A stretch of DNA of 64,000 bases from Bog-113 sp965226755 (GTDB lineage Bacteria > Acidobacteriota > Terriglobia > Bryobacterales > Bryobacteraceae), in contig CBDDDT010000005.1 of NCBI GenBank assembly GCA_965226755.1, forward strand, positions 248,001 through 312,000, given 5' to 3'. Below the pieces are notes generated by a model, which saw only the letters and a program-made list of their open reading frames with translations, searched no databases and was not told the DNA's origin. Positions 46,034 to 54,178 of this stretch are shown here, piece after piece. The translations under genes were made by a program, and so were the position numbers. How positions within the stretch are numbered: the first letter of the stretch is position 1; each line of letters starts with the position of its first letter.

Positions 46034-47914
46034 TTACTTGACGTCCACTTTCAACAGGTAACTGCCGGTCACCACGTAATCCAGCGGAAGCGACATCTGT
46101 TCGGAAGCGCTTTCGGGAAGCGCCGTGAGAGCGCGGTTGGTCGATCGGCCGGATTGCATCACGTTCAGCACGGAGAGCGGCAGGTTCGGAAGCGTTTTAT
46201 CGTCGTAATAGGCCGTCGGCGTGGAATCGAGCAGCGAAATGTAAAGGCGGTCGTTGCTGCGTTCCTGGTTGATCAGCGACACCGTTTCCGGGATGTCCAG
46301 GAAGTGATTGGCCGCGCCCGCCAGATTCTGGACTCGGTTCAGCGTCTCGGCGTCGCTCAGCAAAATCCGGTGCTCGCCTTTACCGATGCCCGGCGGCAGC
46401 TTCAACGTAAACTCCCGTTGAATCCGTTCGCCGCGGTACGGGCGCAGGAAAACCTTGACCGGCAGATCGTCGCCCGGCCGCGCTTCGTCCGAAGAGATCC
46501 AGGCGTTTTCGATGGAGACGACGCGGCGCTCGGGAAGCAGGTCCACCGTGACGCTGACATCTTTCAGCACCGGCGGCGTCGTCACCGCGTTCAGATACAG
46601 CCGATTGAACCGGTCGCCCCACCAGCCGGCCAGCAGCATCGGCGCGGGCGCCGGCAGTTCGCTCGAGGTCTGCATCGTGCTCAACTCCAGCGGGGCAAGG
46701 CCTCCGGCCAGGTCAATCTTGCCGCTGAGGCGGTAAGTGGCCTCTTCCCGGAATTCGTTCAAGCCGGAAAGCGAGTTGAACAGGGTCATCATCATCAGGT
46801 ACGGGGTCCACTTCTGGTTCTGAAACACATTGAACGTGAAGTTGCGTTCCGAAGCGACGGACCGGTCGTCCTTGAGGGACCGGACCTTGACGGTCACGGG
46901 GATCATGGGAGACTCGTCGCCCAGTGTGCCCATGATGCCGCTATGCCGGTCCTGGTGCAGCGCGCCGACGATTTCCGTCGCGTTCGCCAGCTTCATCGGT
47001 TGATACGAGGAGGACAACACCATCAGCACTTCGCCCTTGCTCATGGGCATATCGATGGGACCCAGGTTGAAAAAGGGATGTCCAAAGGCCAGCACGCGTT
47101 TGCCGTCGTTGTAAGTGACCGTGCCGAGACCAGTGGCGCTCATGTCGCCCGAGATGAGAACGCCCGCGACCGCGTCCCCAGGTTGCAGCGCGCTCTTCCA
47201 ATCGGCCGCGGGCTTGGAGCCTCGGACGGAACTGCCGGCGCCGGCGGCCACCGTCGCGATCCCCATCTGCCGGAACATCGGATCAAACTGGCGCAATGTC
47301 TCATCCGTGAAGCCGTTGAAGCTGACCGGCGATTCCACCGGAACCATCACCGGCGCTTCCCGCTGAAGTTCCGGAGACGCCCCGGCCGCGATCAATTGCC
47401 GCACCAGATCGCTCGAAAGCGAGGCGCTCCGCGCGTGACTGGGAACCTGGTCCGGCGCTTTGGCGTCACGCGGCCGGCTCTTGTCCAGATCGTTGATTTC
47501 CAGCATCAACTCGATCGGGGTAATCCCGCAAATCGCGTCCGGCGAGAATGTGCTAAGTCGCAGCGACACCGCGCCAATCAGCCGCCCGTCAATGTAAACC
47601 GGGCTCCCGCTCATTCCCGCCGCGACGTTGGTGCGCTGCGCCCGGCCGCCCATCTTCCCGATGATGATGTCCTGTCCGGGGCCCCACATGTTCTTCATGG
47701 GGCCGATGATTTCGATGGGAACGGGCTCCGGTTCGGTTCCTTCGAAGACGGTCCACGCAATGGCGTGCATGCCGGGCTTCACGTCGGAAGCCTTCATAAT
47801 GGAAACGGGCCCGGATTTCGGGCGTTCACCGGCGGGTGGAGAAGCGGCGGAAAGGGATAGAGCAACGCTGAGCGCCGCGATTCCAAGCGGCGCCGCGGCA
47901 GCCTTCAAATTCAT
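46034..47914 (-). CDS. SpoIVB-type S55 peptidase domain protein
   Basis: 626 residues with a signal peptide (GIAALSVALSLSAASPP). The S55 domain spans about 35-240: GMHAIAWTVFEGTEPE, GPGQDIIIGKM, and the serine centre VAAGMSGSPVYIDGRLIGAV (Ser102 by analogy with GDSGGP). A later conserved line VLAFGHPFFNLGP brings a histidine. In Bacillus, SpoIVB signals from forespore to mother cell by cleaving a membrane protein. The same domain occurs in many non-sporulating bacteria, where its target is unknown. No PDZ domain is obvious. It lies between RNase R (27-bp gap) and the propeller protein (7-bp gap). Confidence 0.82.
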   Translation of the reverse strand: MNLKAAAAPLGIAALSVALSLSAASPPAGERPKSGPVSIMKASDVKPGMHAIAWTVFEGTEPEPVPIEIIGPMKNMWGPGQDIIIGKMGGRAQRTNVAAGMSGSPVYIDGRLIGAVSLRLSTFSPDAICGITPIELMLEINDLDKSRPRDAKAPDQVPSHARSASLSSDLVRQLIAAGASPELQREAPVMVPVESPVSFNGFTDETLRQFDPMFRQMGIATVAAGAGSSVRGSKPAADWKSALQPGDAVAGVLISGDMSATGLGTVTYNDGKRVLAFGHPFFNLGPIDMPMSKGEVLMVLSSSYQPMKLANATEIVGALHQDRHSGIMGTLGDESPMIPVTVKVRSLKDDRSVASERNFTFNVFQNQKWTPYLMMMTLFNSLSGLNEFREEATYRLSGKIDLAGGLAPLELSTMQTSSELPAPAPMLLAGWWGDRFNRLYLNAVTTPPVLKDVSVTVDLLPERRVVSIENAWISSDEARPGDDLPVKVFLRPYRGERIQREFTLKLPPGIGKGEHRILLSDAETLNRVQNLAGAANHFLDIPETVSLINQERSNDRLYISLLDSTPTAYYDDKTLPNLPLSVLNVMQSGRSTNRALTALPESASEQMSLPLDYVVTGSYLLKVDVK

Positions 47915-47941
47915 TTTCGAATGGGCTCCGTTACCGCTAGT

Positions 47942-50254
47942 CTAACGTAGCTTCCCTTTAGGACGGCTTTTCGGGCGCCCCTTCGAGACCGGTTCCACCA
48001 GCGCGAACTGCAGCTTGCGCTCCGCCGGATCCACGCGCTCCAGCAGAACCCGCACGCGGTCGCCGATCGAGAATTCGCGGCGCGTGCGCTCTCCGGTGAT
48101 CTTACGGACATTCTCCTGGAATATGAAATGATCTCCCGGCAGGGAGTCGATCGGCACGAGCCCTTCCACGAACAAATCCACCAACTCCACGAACATCCCA
48201 TGCCGCGTGATCGAAATCACCAGGCCGTCGAACTCTTCCCCGATGCGGCTCTCCATGAACCGCGCCTTCTTCCATTCCACGAGCTCGCGTTCCGCTTCGG
48301 CGGCGCGCCGTTCGGTGAGAGAGCAATCCTCGGCCACGGATTGCAGCTCGGACGCGCCTCCGTAAGTCGTCTGATCCAGCCACGCGCCCAGAAGCCGGTG
48401 AACGATCAGGTCCGGATATCGTCGAATCGGGGAAGTGAAATGCGTGTAGTGTTCCGCGGCGAGCGCGAAATGACCTTCGTTCTCCGTGCTGTACCGGGCC
48501 TGCTTCAGGGACCGCAGCATCAGATAGCTGAGAATGCGCTCTTCAGGTTTGCCTTCGATCTTGGCCACCAGCTTCTGGTACATGCGGGAATTGATGCGAA
48601 CGTCTTTGGGCAGTTCCACCGTGTGCTGCCGCTTGCCTCCGTCGCGGCGCTTATCGGCGTAGCGGAACCGATCCACCGGAATCGCGCCAACTCCCAGGGA
48701 CACGCCGAACTGCGCGGCCACTTCCTCGAAGTCCATCACGCGCTTGGGGTCGGGCTTTTCGTGGATGCGGTAAATGACCTGCTCGGCCACCGATTCCAGA
48801 TGAGCCGCCACGGCTTCATTGGCCGCCAGCATGAACTCTTCGATGATTTGATGGGCGATGTTCCGAATGGATCGCAGAACCCCCTTCATCGCTCCGAACT
48901 CATCGAACTCGATCAGCGGCTCGGGAAGGTCGAAGTCGATCGATCCGCGCCGGACGCGCTTGCGATTCAGCGCCAGGGCGAGTTCGCGCATCAGTTCGAA
49001 GCGCCCGGCAAGCGGCGCGTAGCGTTCGCGTAAACCGGGATCGCCTTCGAGCACCAGGTGCACATCGGTGTACGTCATGCGCTCGGCGCTCCGGATGACG
49101 CTCCGGCAAAACTCGCTCGAAAGAAGCTCTCCGTGCGCGTCAAATTCCAGCAGCGCGCTCATGACCAGCCGATCCTGCCGCGGGACGAGCGAGCAGATGT
49201 CGGTCGAGAGCTCGTAAGGAAGCATGGGCACGGCGCGGTCCGGGAAATAGACGCTGGTGCCGCGCAGGCGGGCTTCGTCGTCAATCGCCGATTGCGGCCG
49301 CACGTAGTGGCTCACGTCCGCGATGTGGACGTGCAGCGCGAAATGGCCGTCCGGCAGACGATCCACCCAAACCGCGTCGTCGAAGTCGCGCGCCGTCTCG
49401 CCGTCGATGGTGACGATCGGCATGGAACGGAAATCACGGCGCCGCTCGAATTCCCGCGCGGTGATGATCAAGGGAATGTTCTGAGCCTGTTCGAGCGCCT
49501 CCGGCGGAAAACGATGCGGCAGATGATGCTTGCGGATCATGATCTCGACGTCCACGCCGAAGTCGTCCGGCTTGCCCAGAACTTCAATCACCTTGCCCAC
49601 CGGCGCGGTCTCATGGCGCGTGCCGGCGTCTTCGGCGTATTCGATGATCTCGACGTTGACCATCATGCCGTCGAGTTCGGAGGGATCGTGAATAATCACG
49701 GGGACGGCGCCGATGCGGTCGCGCGCGGGCGCCTCGGGCGGAATCGCGAAATCGCCGGGAATCTCGATCCATTCGCGCAGACGCTCGTCGGAAGGCGCCA
49801 CGAACATCCCGCGCCGCGTGATATGAAACTCGCCCACGACGGTGGCGTGCGCGCGCTTTAGAATCCGGACGACCTCGCCTTCCGCGCGCCCGTTCCGCGG
49901 CGGCCCGGAAACGCGGACCACGGCGCGATCCCCATGCATGGCTCCGGCCAGAGAATCGGGCGGCAGAAAGATGTCGCCCTGCATGCCGGGAATGGCGCGG
50001 TCCGGAATCAGGAAACCGTAGCCGTCGCGATGGCGGCTCACCCGGCCGGACATGTACTCGCGGCTCTTCGCCGTCGCGATGAAGTGGCCCGACCGGAGCT
50101 CGATCAGATCGCCCCGCGCGGCGAGGCGATCCAATCCGCGCTCAATGGCGCCCCGGTGTTCCGTGCGCGCGCGCAACTCCTTGAGAATCTGCTTCAACGT
50201 GGCTTTGCCATGCGGAAGCCGGATGATGTGGGCGAGGATTTCGCCGTCCGTCAT
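47942..50254 (-). CDS. rnr: Ribonuclease R
   Basis: 770 residues, a processive 3'-5' exoribonuclease that degrades structured RNA. Domain order: winged helix (about 1-60), cold-shock domains (about 70-240), RNB catalytic domain (about 255-600) with VTIDGETARDFDDAVWV supplying the metal aspartates, and an S1 domain (about 660-745: GEEFDGLVISITRHGMFVEL). A basic tail (KGRPKSRPKGKLR) ends it, as in E. coli RNase R. It is the first gene of the minus-strand group that continues into the S55 peptidase and propeller genes. Confidence 0.95.
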   Translation of the reverse strand: MTDGEILAHIIRLPHGKATLKQILKELRARTEHRGAIERGLDRLAARGDLIELRSGHFIATAKSREYMSGRVSRHRDGYGFLIPDRAIPGMQGDIFLPPDSLAGAMHGDRAVVRVSGPPRNGRAEGEVVRILKRAHATVVGEFHITRRGMFVAPSDERLREWIEIPGDFAIPPEAPARDRIGAVPVIIHDPSELDGMMVNVEIIEYAEDAGTRHETAPVGKVIEVLGKPDDFGVDVEIMIRKHHLPHRFPPEALEQAQNIPLIITAREFERRRDFRSMPIVTIDGETARDFDDAVWVDRLPDGHFALHVHIADVSHYVRPQSAIDDEARLRGTSVYFPDRAVPMLPYELSTDICSLVPRQDRLVMSALLEFDAHGELLSSEFCRSVIRSAERMTYTDVHLVLEGDPGLRERYAPLAGRFELMRELALALNRKRVRRGSIDFDLPEPLIEFDEFGAMKGVLRSIRNIAHQIIEEFMLAANEAVAAHLESVAEQVIYRIHEKPDPKRVMDFEEVAAQFGVSLGVGAIPVDRFRYADKRRDGGKRQHTVELPKDVRINSRMYQKLVAKIEGKPEERILSYLMLRSLKQARYSTENEGHFALAAEHYTHFTSPIRRYPDLIVHRLLGAWLDQTTYGGASELQSVAEDCSLTERRAAEAERELVEWKKARFMESRIGEEFDGLVISITRHGMFVELVDLFVEGLVPIDSLPGDHFIFQENVRKITGERTRREFSIGDRVRVLLERVDPAERKLQFALVEPVSKGRPKSRPKGKLR

Positions 50255-50293
50255 GCCCGCTATGTTAACCGGCGCTGTTTAACGGCCTGCCCC

Positions 50294-52546
50294 TCAGGCC
50301 CATGCAAAGCCGCTCTTGGTGAGCGGCAGCGTGCGCACGCGCGGACCGCCCGCCGCCGCGATCGCGTTGCAAACCGCCGGGATCACGGGCGGCAACGCGG
50401 GCTCGCCCAAACCCGTCGGAGCGTTGTCGGATTTCACGAAATGCACTTCGATCTGCGGCGCCTGCCGCATCCTCAAGAGCTGGTGCTTATCGTAATTGCT
50501 TTGGACGACGCGCCCGCCTTCCAGCGTGATTTCCTGCGCCATCAACTCGCTCAATCCATCGATAATCGCGCCCTGCACCTGCGCTTCGGCGCCGCTCGGA
50601 TTGATAATCTGGCTCCCCACGTCGCCGCACGCCCAGATCTTATTCACCTTGATCTTGTTGCCGGGCGCCACGCTAACTTCGGCGACGTGCGCGAAGTAGC
50701 CCTGGAAGCTGTAATGGAACGCAACTCCTAAACCTGTCCCCTTCGGCAACTGACGCTTTCCCCATCCGGATTTCTCGGCCACCTGCTGCAGCACCCCGCG
50801 CATGCGAGCCACGTCATAGGACTGCTTGTTCTTATCCCCGGGTTTTTGCCCCGGCTCATTCTCCACCTTGGGCTTGGCCGCTTCTTTGACGACCTCCTTG
50901 CCGGGTTCCTCCAGAAGGTCCAGGCGAAACTGCATCGCATCCTTCCCCGCCGCATGGGCCAGTTCGTCGATGAACGATTGCATCACAAAGGCGATCGCGT
51001 TGGCCCCCGGCGCGCGCAGAGCGCCCGTCTTGATCTCCAGCGGCATCATTGATGAATACATTCCGAAGTTCGGGACAAAGCCCACCGGGAATTCGCCCGG
51101 CGTCAACGCCGCTGATGCCGAGAAATGTTCGCCATCGCCAAAACTGACGAAGTGATTGCTCCACGCCACGATGCGGCCCGACGCATCCACGCCGCCTTTC
51201 AGGAAATGGAAGCCGCCGGGACGATAGTAGTCGTGCGCCATATCGTCTTCGCGCGACCACAGAAGCTTCACCGGCGCCCCGGTCCTCTTCGCGATTGCGG
51301 AGACCTCCACCATGTAGTCGTTGTACAGCCCGCGGCCGAACGAACCCCCGGCGCGCAGCAGGTGGATGGTGATGTCCTTCGCGGGAATGTCTAACTGCCT
51401 GGACACCAAGGACCGGCCGCGCTCAGGAAGCTGGCTGGTGGTCCAGATTTCCAGCTTGCCGTCTTTGAATTGCGCGCTGCAGTTGCGCGGCTCCAGCGGC
51501 GCGTGAGAGATGAACGGATAAGAATAAGCCGCGTCCACCGTGTGCGCCGCGCTCTTGAGAGCGCTGTCGGGATCGCCGTCCTTCTTGAGCGTGCGGGCTG
51601 GTGGCTGTTGCGCCAGCTCTTCGGCGCGTTTCTGGAAACCCGCGCTGCTTTGGCTCGCCCCGGGCCCGTCATCCCACTTCACCTTCAGCTTGGTGCGCGC
51701 CGATTGAGCGTTCCACCAGGTATCGGCCACGATCGCGACCCCGGCTTCCAATCCCGGTTCGCCTTCGATCACCGGACCCATCTTGACCTGGCTTTCCAAC
51801 GCAAAAGCATCGCGCACGCCCGGAAGTTTACGGATCTCGTCGAAGTTCGCGCTCACCACCTTGCCGCCGAACACCGGACACTTCTGGTACACGGCAAAGA
51901 CCATGCCGGGCGCCGTGAAGTCGATGCCGAAGATCGGTTTGCCCGTCGTGATCGCCGGATTGTCCACATTCGGCGTGGATTGCCCGATGATCTTGTAACT
52001 GTCCGCGCTCTTGAGCTGGAGCGAATCCAAATCAGGCGGCGGCAGCGTCGCCGCGGTGGCGGCCAGTTCGCCATAGCCGAGCGACCGATCGGTCTTGCGG
52101 TGATAAACGCGCCCGTGCGCGGCATAGCATTCCGATTCCGGAACGTGCCATGTCTTTGCGGCCGCGGAAATCAGCATCTGACGCGCGGCCGCGCCCATCT
52201 GCCGCATCGGAATCCAGTTATTCGAGGCCGCCCGGCTTCCGCCCGTCGTCTGGTTGCCGTACTTCGCGTCCAGATCGGCCTGCTCCACCTTCACCGTCTT
52301 CCAATCCACTTCCAGTTCTTCGGCGATCAGCATGGGCAGCATCGTCTTAATGCCCTGCCCTATTTCGGGATTGCGGGAAATCAGCGTGATCGATCCATCT
52401 GATCCGATGCGAACGAAGTCGCTGGGAACGAGCGGCGCCGGCCCGTGCTGCTGGCCGGAAACCCGCGGCTCGAAAATGCCCCCAATCATGAGGCCTCCGC
52501 CCGCGAGAGCGGTTACATGGAGAAGAGAGCGGCGAGTCAGCGTCAT
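50294..52546 (-). CDS. iorB: Molybdopterin-binding large subunit, isoquinoline 1-oxidoreductase/aldehyde oxidase type
   Basis: 750 residues. A twin-arginine signal (TRRSLLH at 4-10) opens it. Family lines include GSITLISRNPEIGQGIKTMLPMLIAEEL, GGSFGRGLYNDYMVEVSAIAK, APLEPRNC and, near the end, TGLGEPALPP with the catalytic glutamate (Glu715) that activates water at the molybdenum. Such enzymes hydroxylate N-heterocycles or oxidise aldehydes, passing electrons to the 2Fe-2S subunit encoded immediately upstream. An Ala/Lys-rich insert near 580-600 (KEAAKPKVENEPGQKPGDKN) is unusual. No FAD subunit gene is adjacent, which fits the two-subunit Ior group. Confidence 0.88.
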   Translation of the reverse strand: MTLTRRSLLHVTALAGGGLMIGGIFEPRVSGQQHGPAPLVPSDFVRIGSDGSITLISRNPEIGQGIKTMLPMLIAEELEVDWKTVKVEQADLDAKYGNQTTGGSRAASNNWIPMRQMGAAARQMLISAAAKTWHVPESECYAAHGRVYHRKTDRSLGYGELAATAATLPPPDLDSLQLKSADSYKIIGQSTPNVDNPAITTGKPIFGIDFTAPGMVFAVYQKCPVFGGKVVSANFDEIRKLPGVRDAFALESQVKMGPVIEGEPGLEAGVAIVADTWWNAQSARTKLKVKWDDGPGASQSSAGFQKRAEELAQQPPARTLKKDGDPDSALKSAAHTVDAAYSYPFISHAPLEPRNCSAQFKDGKLEIWTTSQLPERGRSLVSRQLDIPAKDITIHLLRAGGSFGRGLYNDYMVEVSAIAKRTGAPVKLLWSREDDMAHDYYRPGGFHFLKGGVDASGRIVAWSNHFVSFGDGEHFSASAALTPGEFPVGFVPNFGMYSSMMPLEIKTGALRAPGANAIAFVMQSFIDELAHAAGKDAMQFRLDLLEEPGKEVVKEAAKPKVENEPGQKPGDKNKQSYDVARMRGVLQQVAEKSGWGKRQLPKGTGLGVAFHYSFQGYFAHVAEVSVAPGNKIKVNKIWACGDVGSQIINPSGAEAQVQGAIIDGLSELMAQEITLEGGRVVQSNYDKHQLLRMRQAPQIEVHFVKSDNAPTGLGEPALPPVIPAVCNAIAAAGGPRVRTLPLTKSGFAWA

Positions 52547-53047
52547 CTAAATGCCCTCCCCGGCTCTGCTGTCTAATTTGAGCCGCGCGTGCGAACTCAT
52601 CGCCGCCGCGCTATGAATCGCCTGGCGAATCCGGACGTAGGTCCCGCATCGGCAGACGTTCCCGCTCATGGCTGTGTCGATCTCCTCGTCGGTCGGCAGG
52701 GGATGTTTGGCCAGCAGCGCGGCCGCCGACATGATCTGACCCGCCTGGCAGTATCCGCACTGCGGTACGTCAATCGCCTGCCACGCGACCTGCACGGGAT
52801 GGGATCCGCTCTGCGACAGACCTTCGATCGTGACAATGGGCGCGTTCGCGGCGCTGGAAACGGGCGTGAGACAGGAGCGTACCGGCTGTCCGCCGAGATG
52901 CACCGTGCATGCGCCGCACTGGCCGATTCCGCAGCCGTATTTGGTTCCGTGAAGATTGAGTATGTCGCGCAGCACCCAGAGAAGCGGGGTGTCGGGCGCG
53001 GCGTTCACCGTGGCTTTGCTGCCGTTTACAGATAGCTGGATAGGCAT
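52547..53047 (-). CDS. iorA: 2Fe-2S small subunit of the molybdenum hydroxylase
   Basis: 166 residues from ATG 53047; the upstream frame to 53089 adds only 14 unlikely residues. Two iron-sulfur domains are visible: a plant-ferredoxin-like one with KYGCGIGQCGACTVHLGGQP and a later Cys (VRSC), and a helical one with VPQCGYCQAGQ and GNVCRCGTY. It carries electrons from the molybdenum site to an acceptor such as a cytochrome. It has no export signal of its own, so it probably leaves the cytoplasm folded and bound to the Tat-tagged large subunit, whose ATG is directly next to its stop. Confidence 0.9.
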   Translation of the reverse strand: MPIQLSVNGSKATVNAAPDTPLLWVLRDILNLHGTKYGCGIGQCGACTVHLGGQPVRSCLTPVSSAANAPIVTIEGLSQSGSHPVQVAWQAIDVPQCGYCQAGQIMSAAALLAKHPLPTDEEIDTAMSGNVCRCGTYVRIRQAIHSAAAMSSHARLKLDSRAGEGI

Positions 53048-53100
53048 GGCGTCAACTCTCACAATAAGCCCGCGATCATAAGACCGCAACCGCGCCAGTC

Positions 53101-53106
53101 TATACT
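53101..53106 (+). promoter_or_regulatory. -10-like TATACT upstream of the ROK kinase
   Basis: A TATACT hexamer lies in the 103-bp gap between the divergent iorA and ROK genes, 44 bases before the proposed CTG start. No good -35 was seen. Visual match only. Confidence 0.3.
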
Positions 53107-53150
53107 ACTCTGGAATCGCGCAATCTAAATCTCTAATCGAGGGAACAGCC

Positions 53151-54170
53151 CTGCAAATCGTCGCCGGAGTGGACCTTGGCGGGACCGCCATCAATTACAC
53201 GTTTCTGAACGGGAATGAGCAGTTCCTCATCGAGGGGCTTTGCGAGCACCCGGCCCGTGCGCGTGAGGGTCCAGAAATCTGCCTCCAGCAGATCGCCGAC
53301 GGTCTGGAGATCGCGGCCGAGCGAGCCGGCGTCCTCATTTCTGAAATCGCCGCCGTCGGTCTGGATACGCCTGGTCCCGCCAGCGCGGCAGGCGTGCTGA
53401 GCGCGCGCGGCTCCACCAATTTCGTCCATCCCGAGTGGGCCGGCTTCGACATCCGGCATCAGTTATCCCTCAAACTCGATAAGCCCGTTCTCTACATCAA
53501 TGACGGCAACGCCGGCGCGCTTTGGGGACACTTCGTAATCTTCGGGGCCGACACGCAATCGACTTCCGTTTCCGCCATCGTCGGCACCGGCCTCGGCGGC
53601 GGCATCATCACGAATGGCTTCGTGATCAAGGGCCGGATGGGATATGGCGGAGAGCTCGGCCACGTGCTCATTCCTTACCAGAGCATCGCGGGGATCGACG
53701 GATTAGTTCCGCAATGCAACTGCGGACGCATCGGCGATCTGGAATCGCTTTGCTCCCTCACGGCCATCGAGAAATCCCTGCTCCCCTATTTCCTGGCCCG
53801 CTACCCCGATCATGAGCTAGGGAAAACAGGCGATCTCCGGCGCGCTTCGAAACTGGCCCGCGCTCTCGCCGAAGGCGGCGATCCGATGTGCCGCGACATC
53901 TTCCGCGTCCAGGCGCACGCGCTCGGGCTCTTCTTCGATGAGATGGTGAACACGTTCGATCCCGACGCCCTCATCGTTGGCGGCGGCGTCGTCGAGACCG
54001 AACCGGGCTTTCAGCGCTGGTTCGTGGAAGAAATTCGCGCGGGCATGCCGGGGCAGCGCGTCGAACAGGCCGAAATCCCGATCTATATCATGCCGAACGG
54101 CGACACCGCGGGCGCGCGCGGCGCGGCCGTCGAAGCGCTCGGCTACGCACGGCAAACCGGGCTCATGTAA
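53151..54170 (+). CDS. ROK family sugar kinase with an apparent CTG start
   Basis: About 339 residues. The first ATG, GTG or TTG in frame is GTG 53169, but beginning there (VDLGGT) would delete the first beta-strand that carries the phosphate-binding DxGGT loop. Six codons earlier, CTG 53151 starts LQIVAGVDLGGT and has GAGGGA (53139-53144) exactly six bases upstream; an in-frame TAA at 53079 closes the frame. Other marks: INDGNAGALWGH with the catalytic aspartate, GTGLGGGI, GYGGELGH. The ROK zinc motif CxCGxxGC reads CNCGRIGD, so one cysteine ligand is lost. Likely a glucokinase-type hexokinase; substrate not defined. Confidence 0.85.
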   Translation: MQIVAGVDLGGTAINYTFLNGNEQFLIEGLCEHPARAREGPEICLQQIADGLEIAAERAGVLISEIAAVGLDTPGPASAAGVLSARGSTNFVHPEWAGFDIRHQLSLKLDKPVLYINDGNAGALWGHFVIFGADTQSTSVSAIVGTGLGGGIITNGFVIKGRMGYGGELGHVLIPYQSIAGIDGLVPQCNCGRIGDLESLCSLTAIEKSLLPYFLARYPDHELGKTGDLRRASKLARALAEGGDPMCRDIFRVQAHALGLFFDEMVNTFDPDALIVGGGVVETEPGFQRWFVEEIRAGMPGQRVEQAEIPIYIMPNGDTAGARGAAVEALGYARQTGLM

Positions 54171-54178
54171 CGCCCGGC

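Noticed and set aside
45959..47860. 633-codon plus-strand open frame
   Set aside because: It lies antisense to the well supported S55 peptidase and has shadow-type composition rich in His, Arg and Gln.
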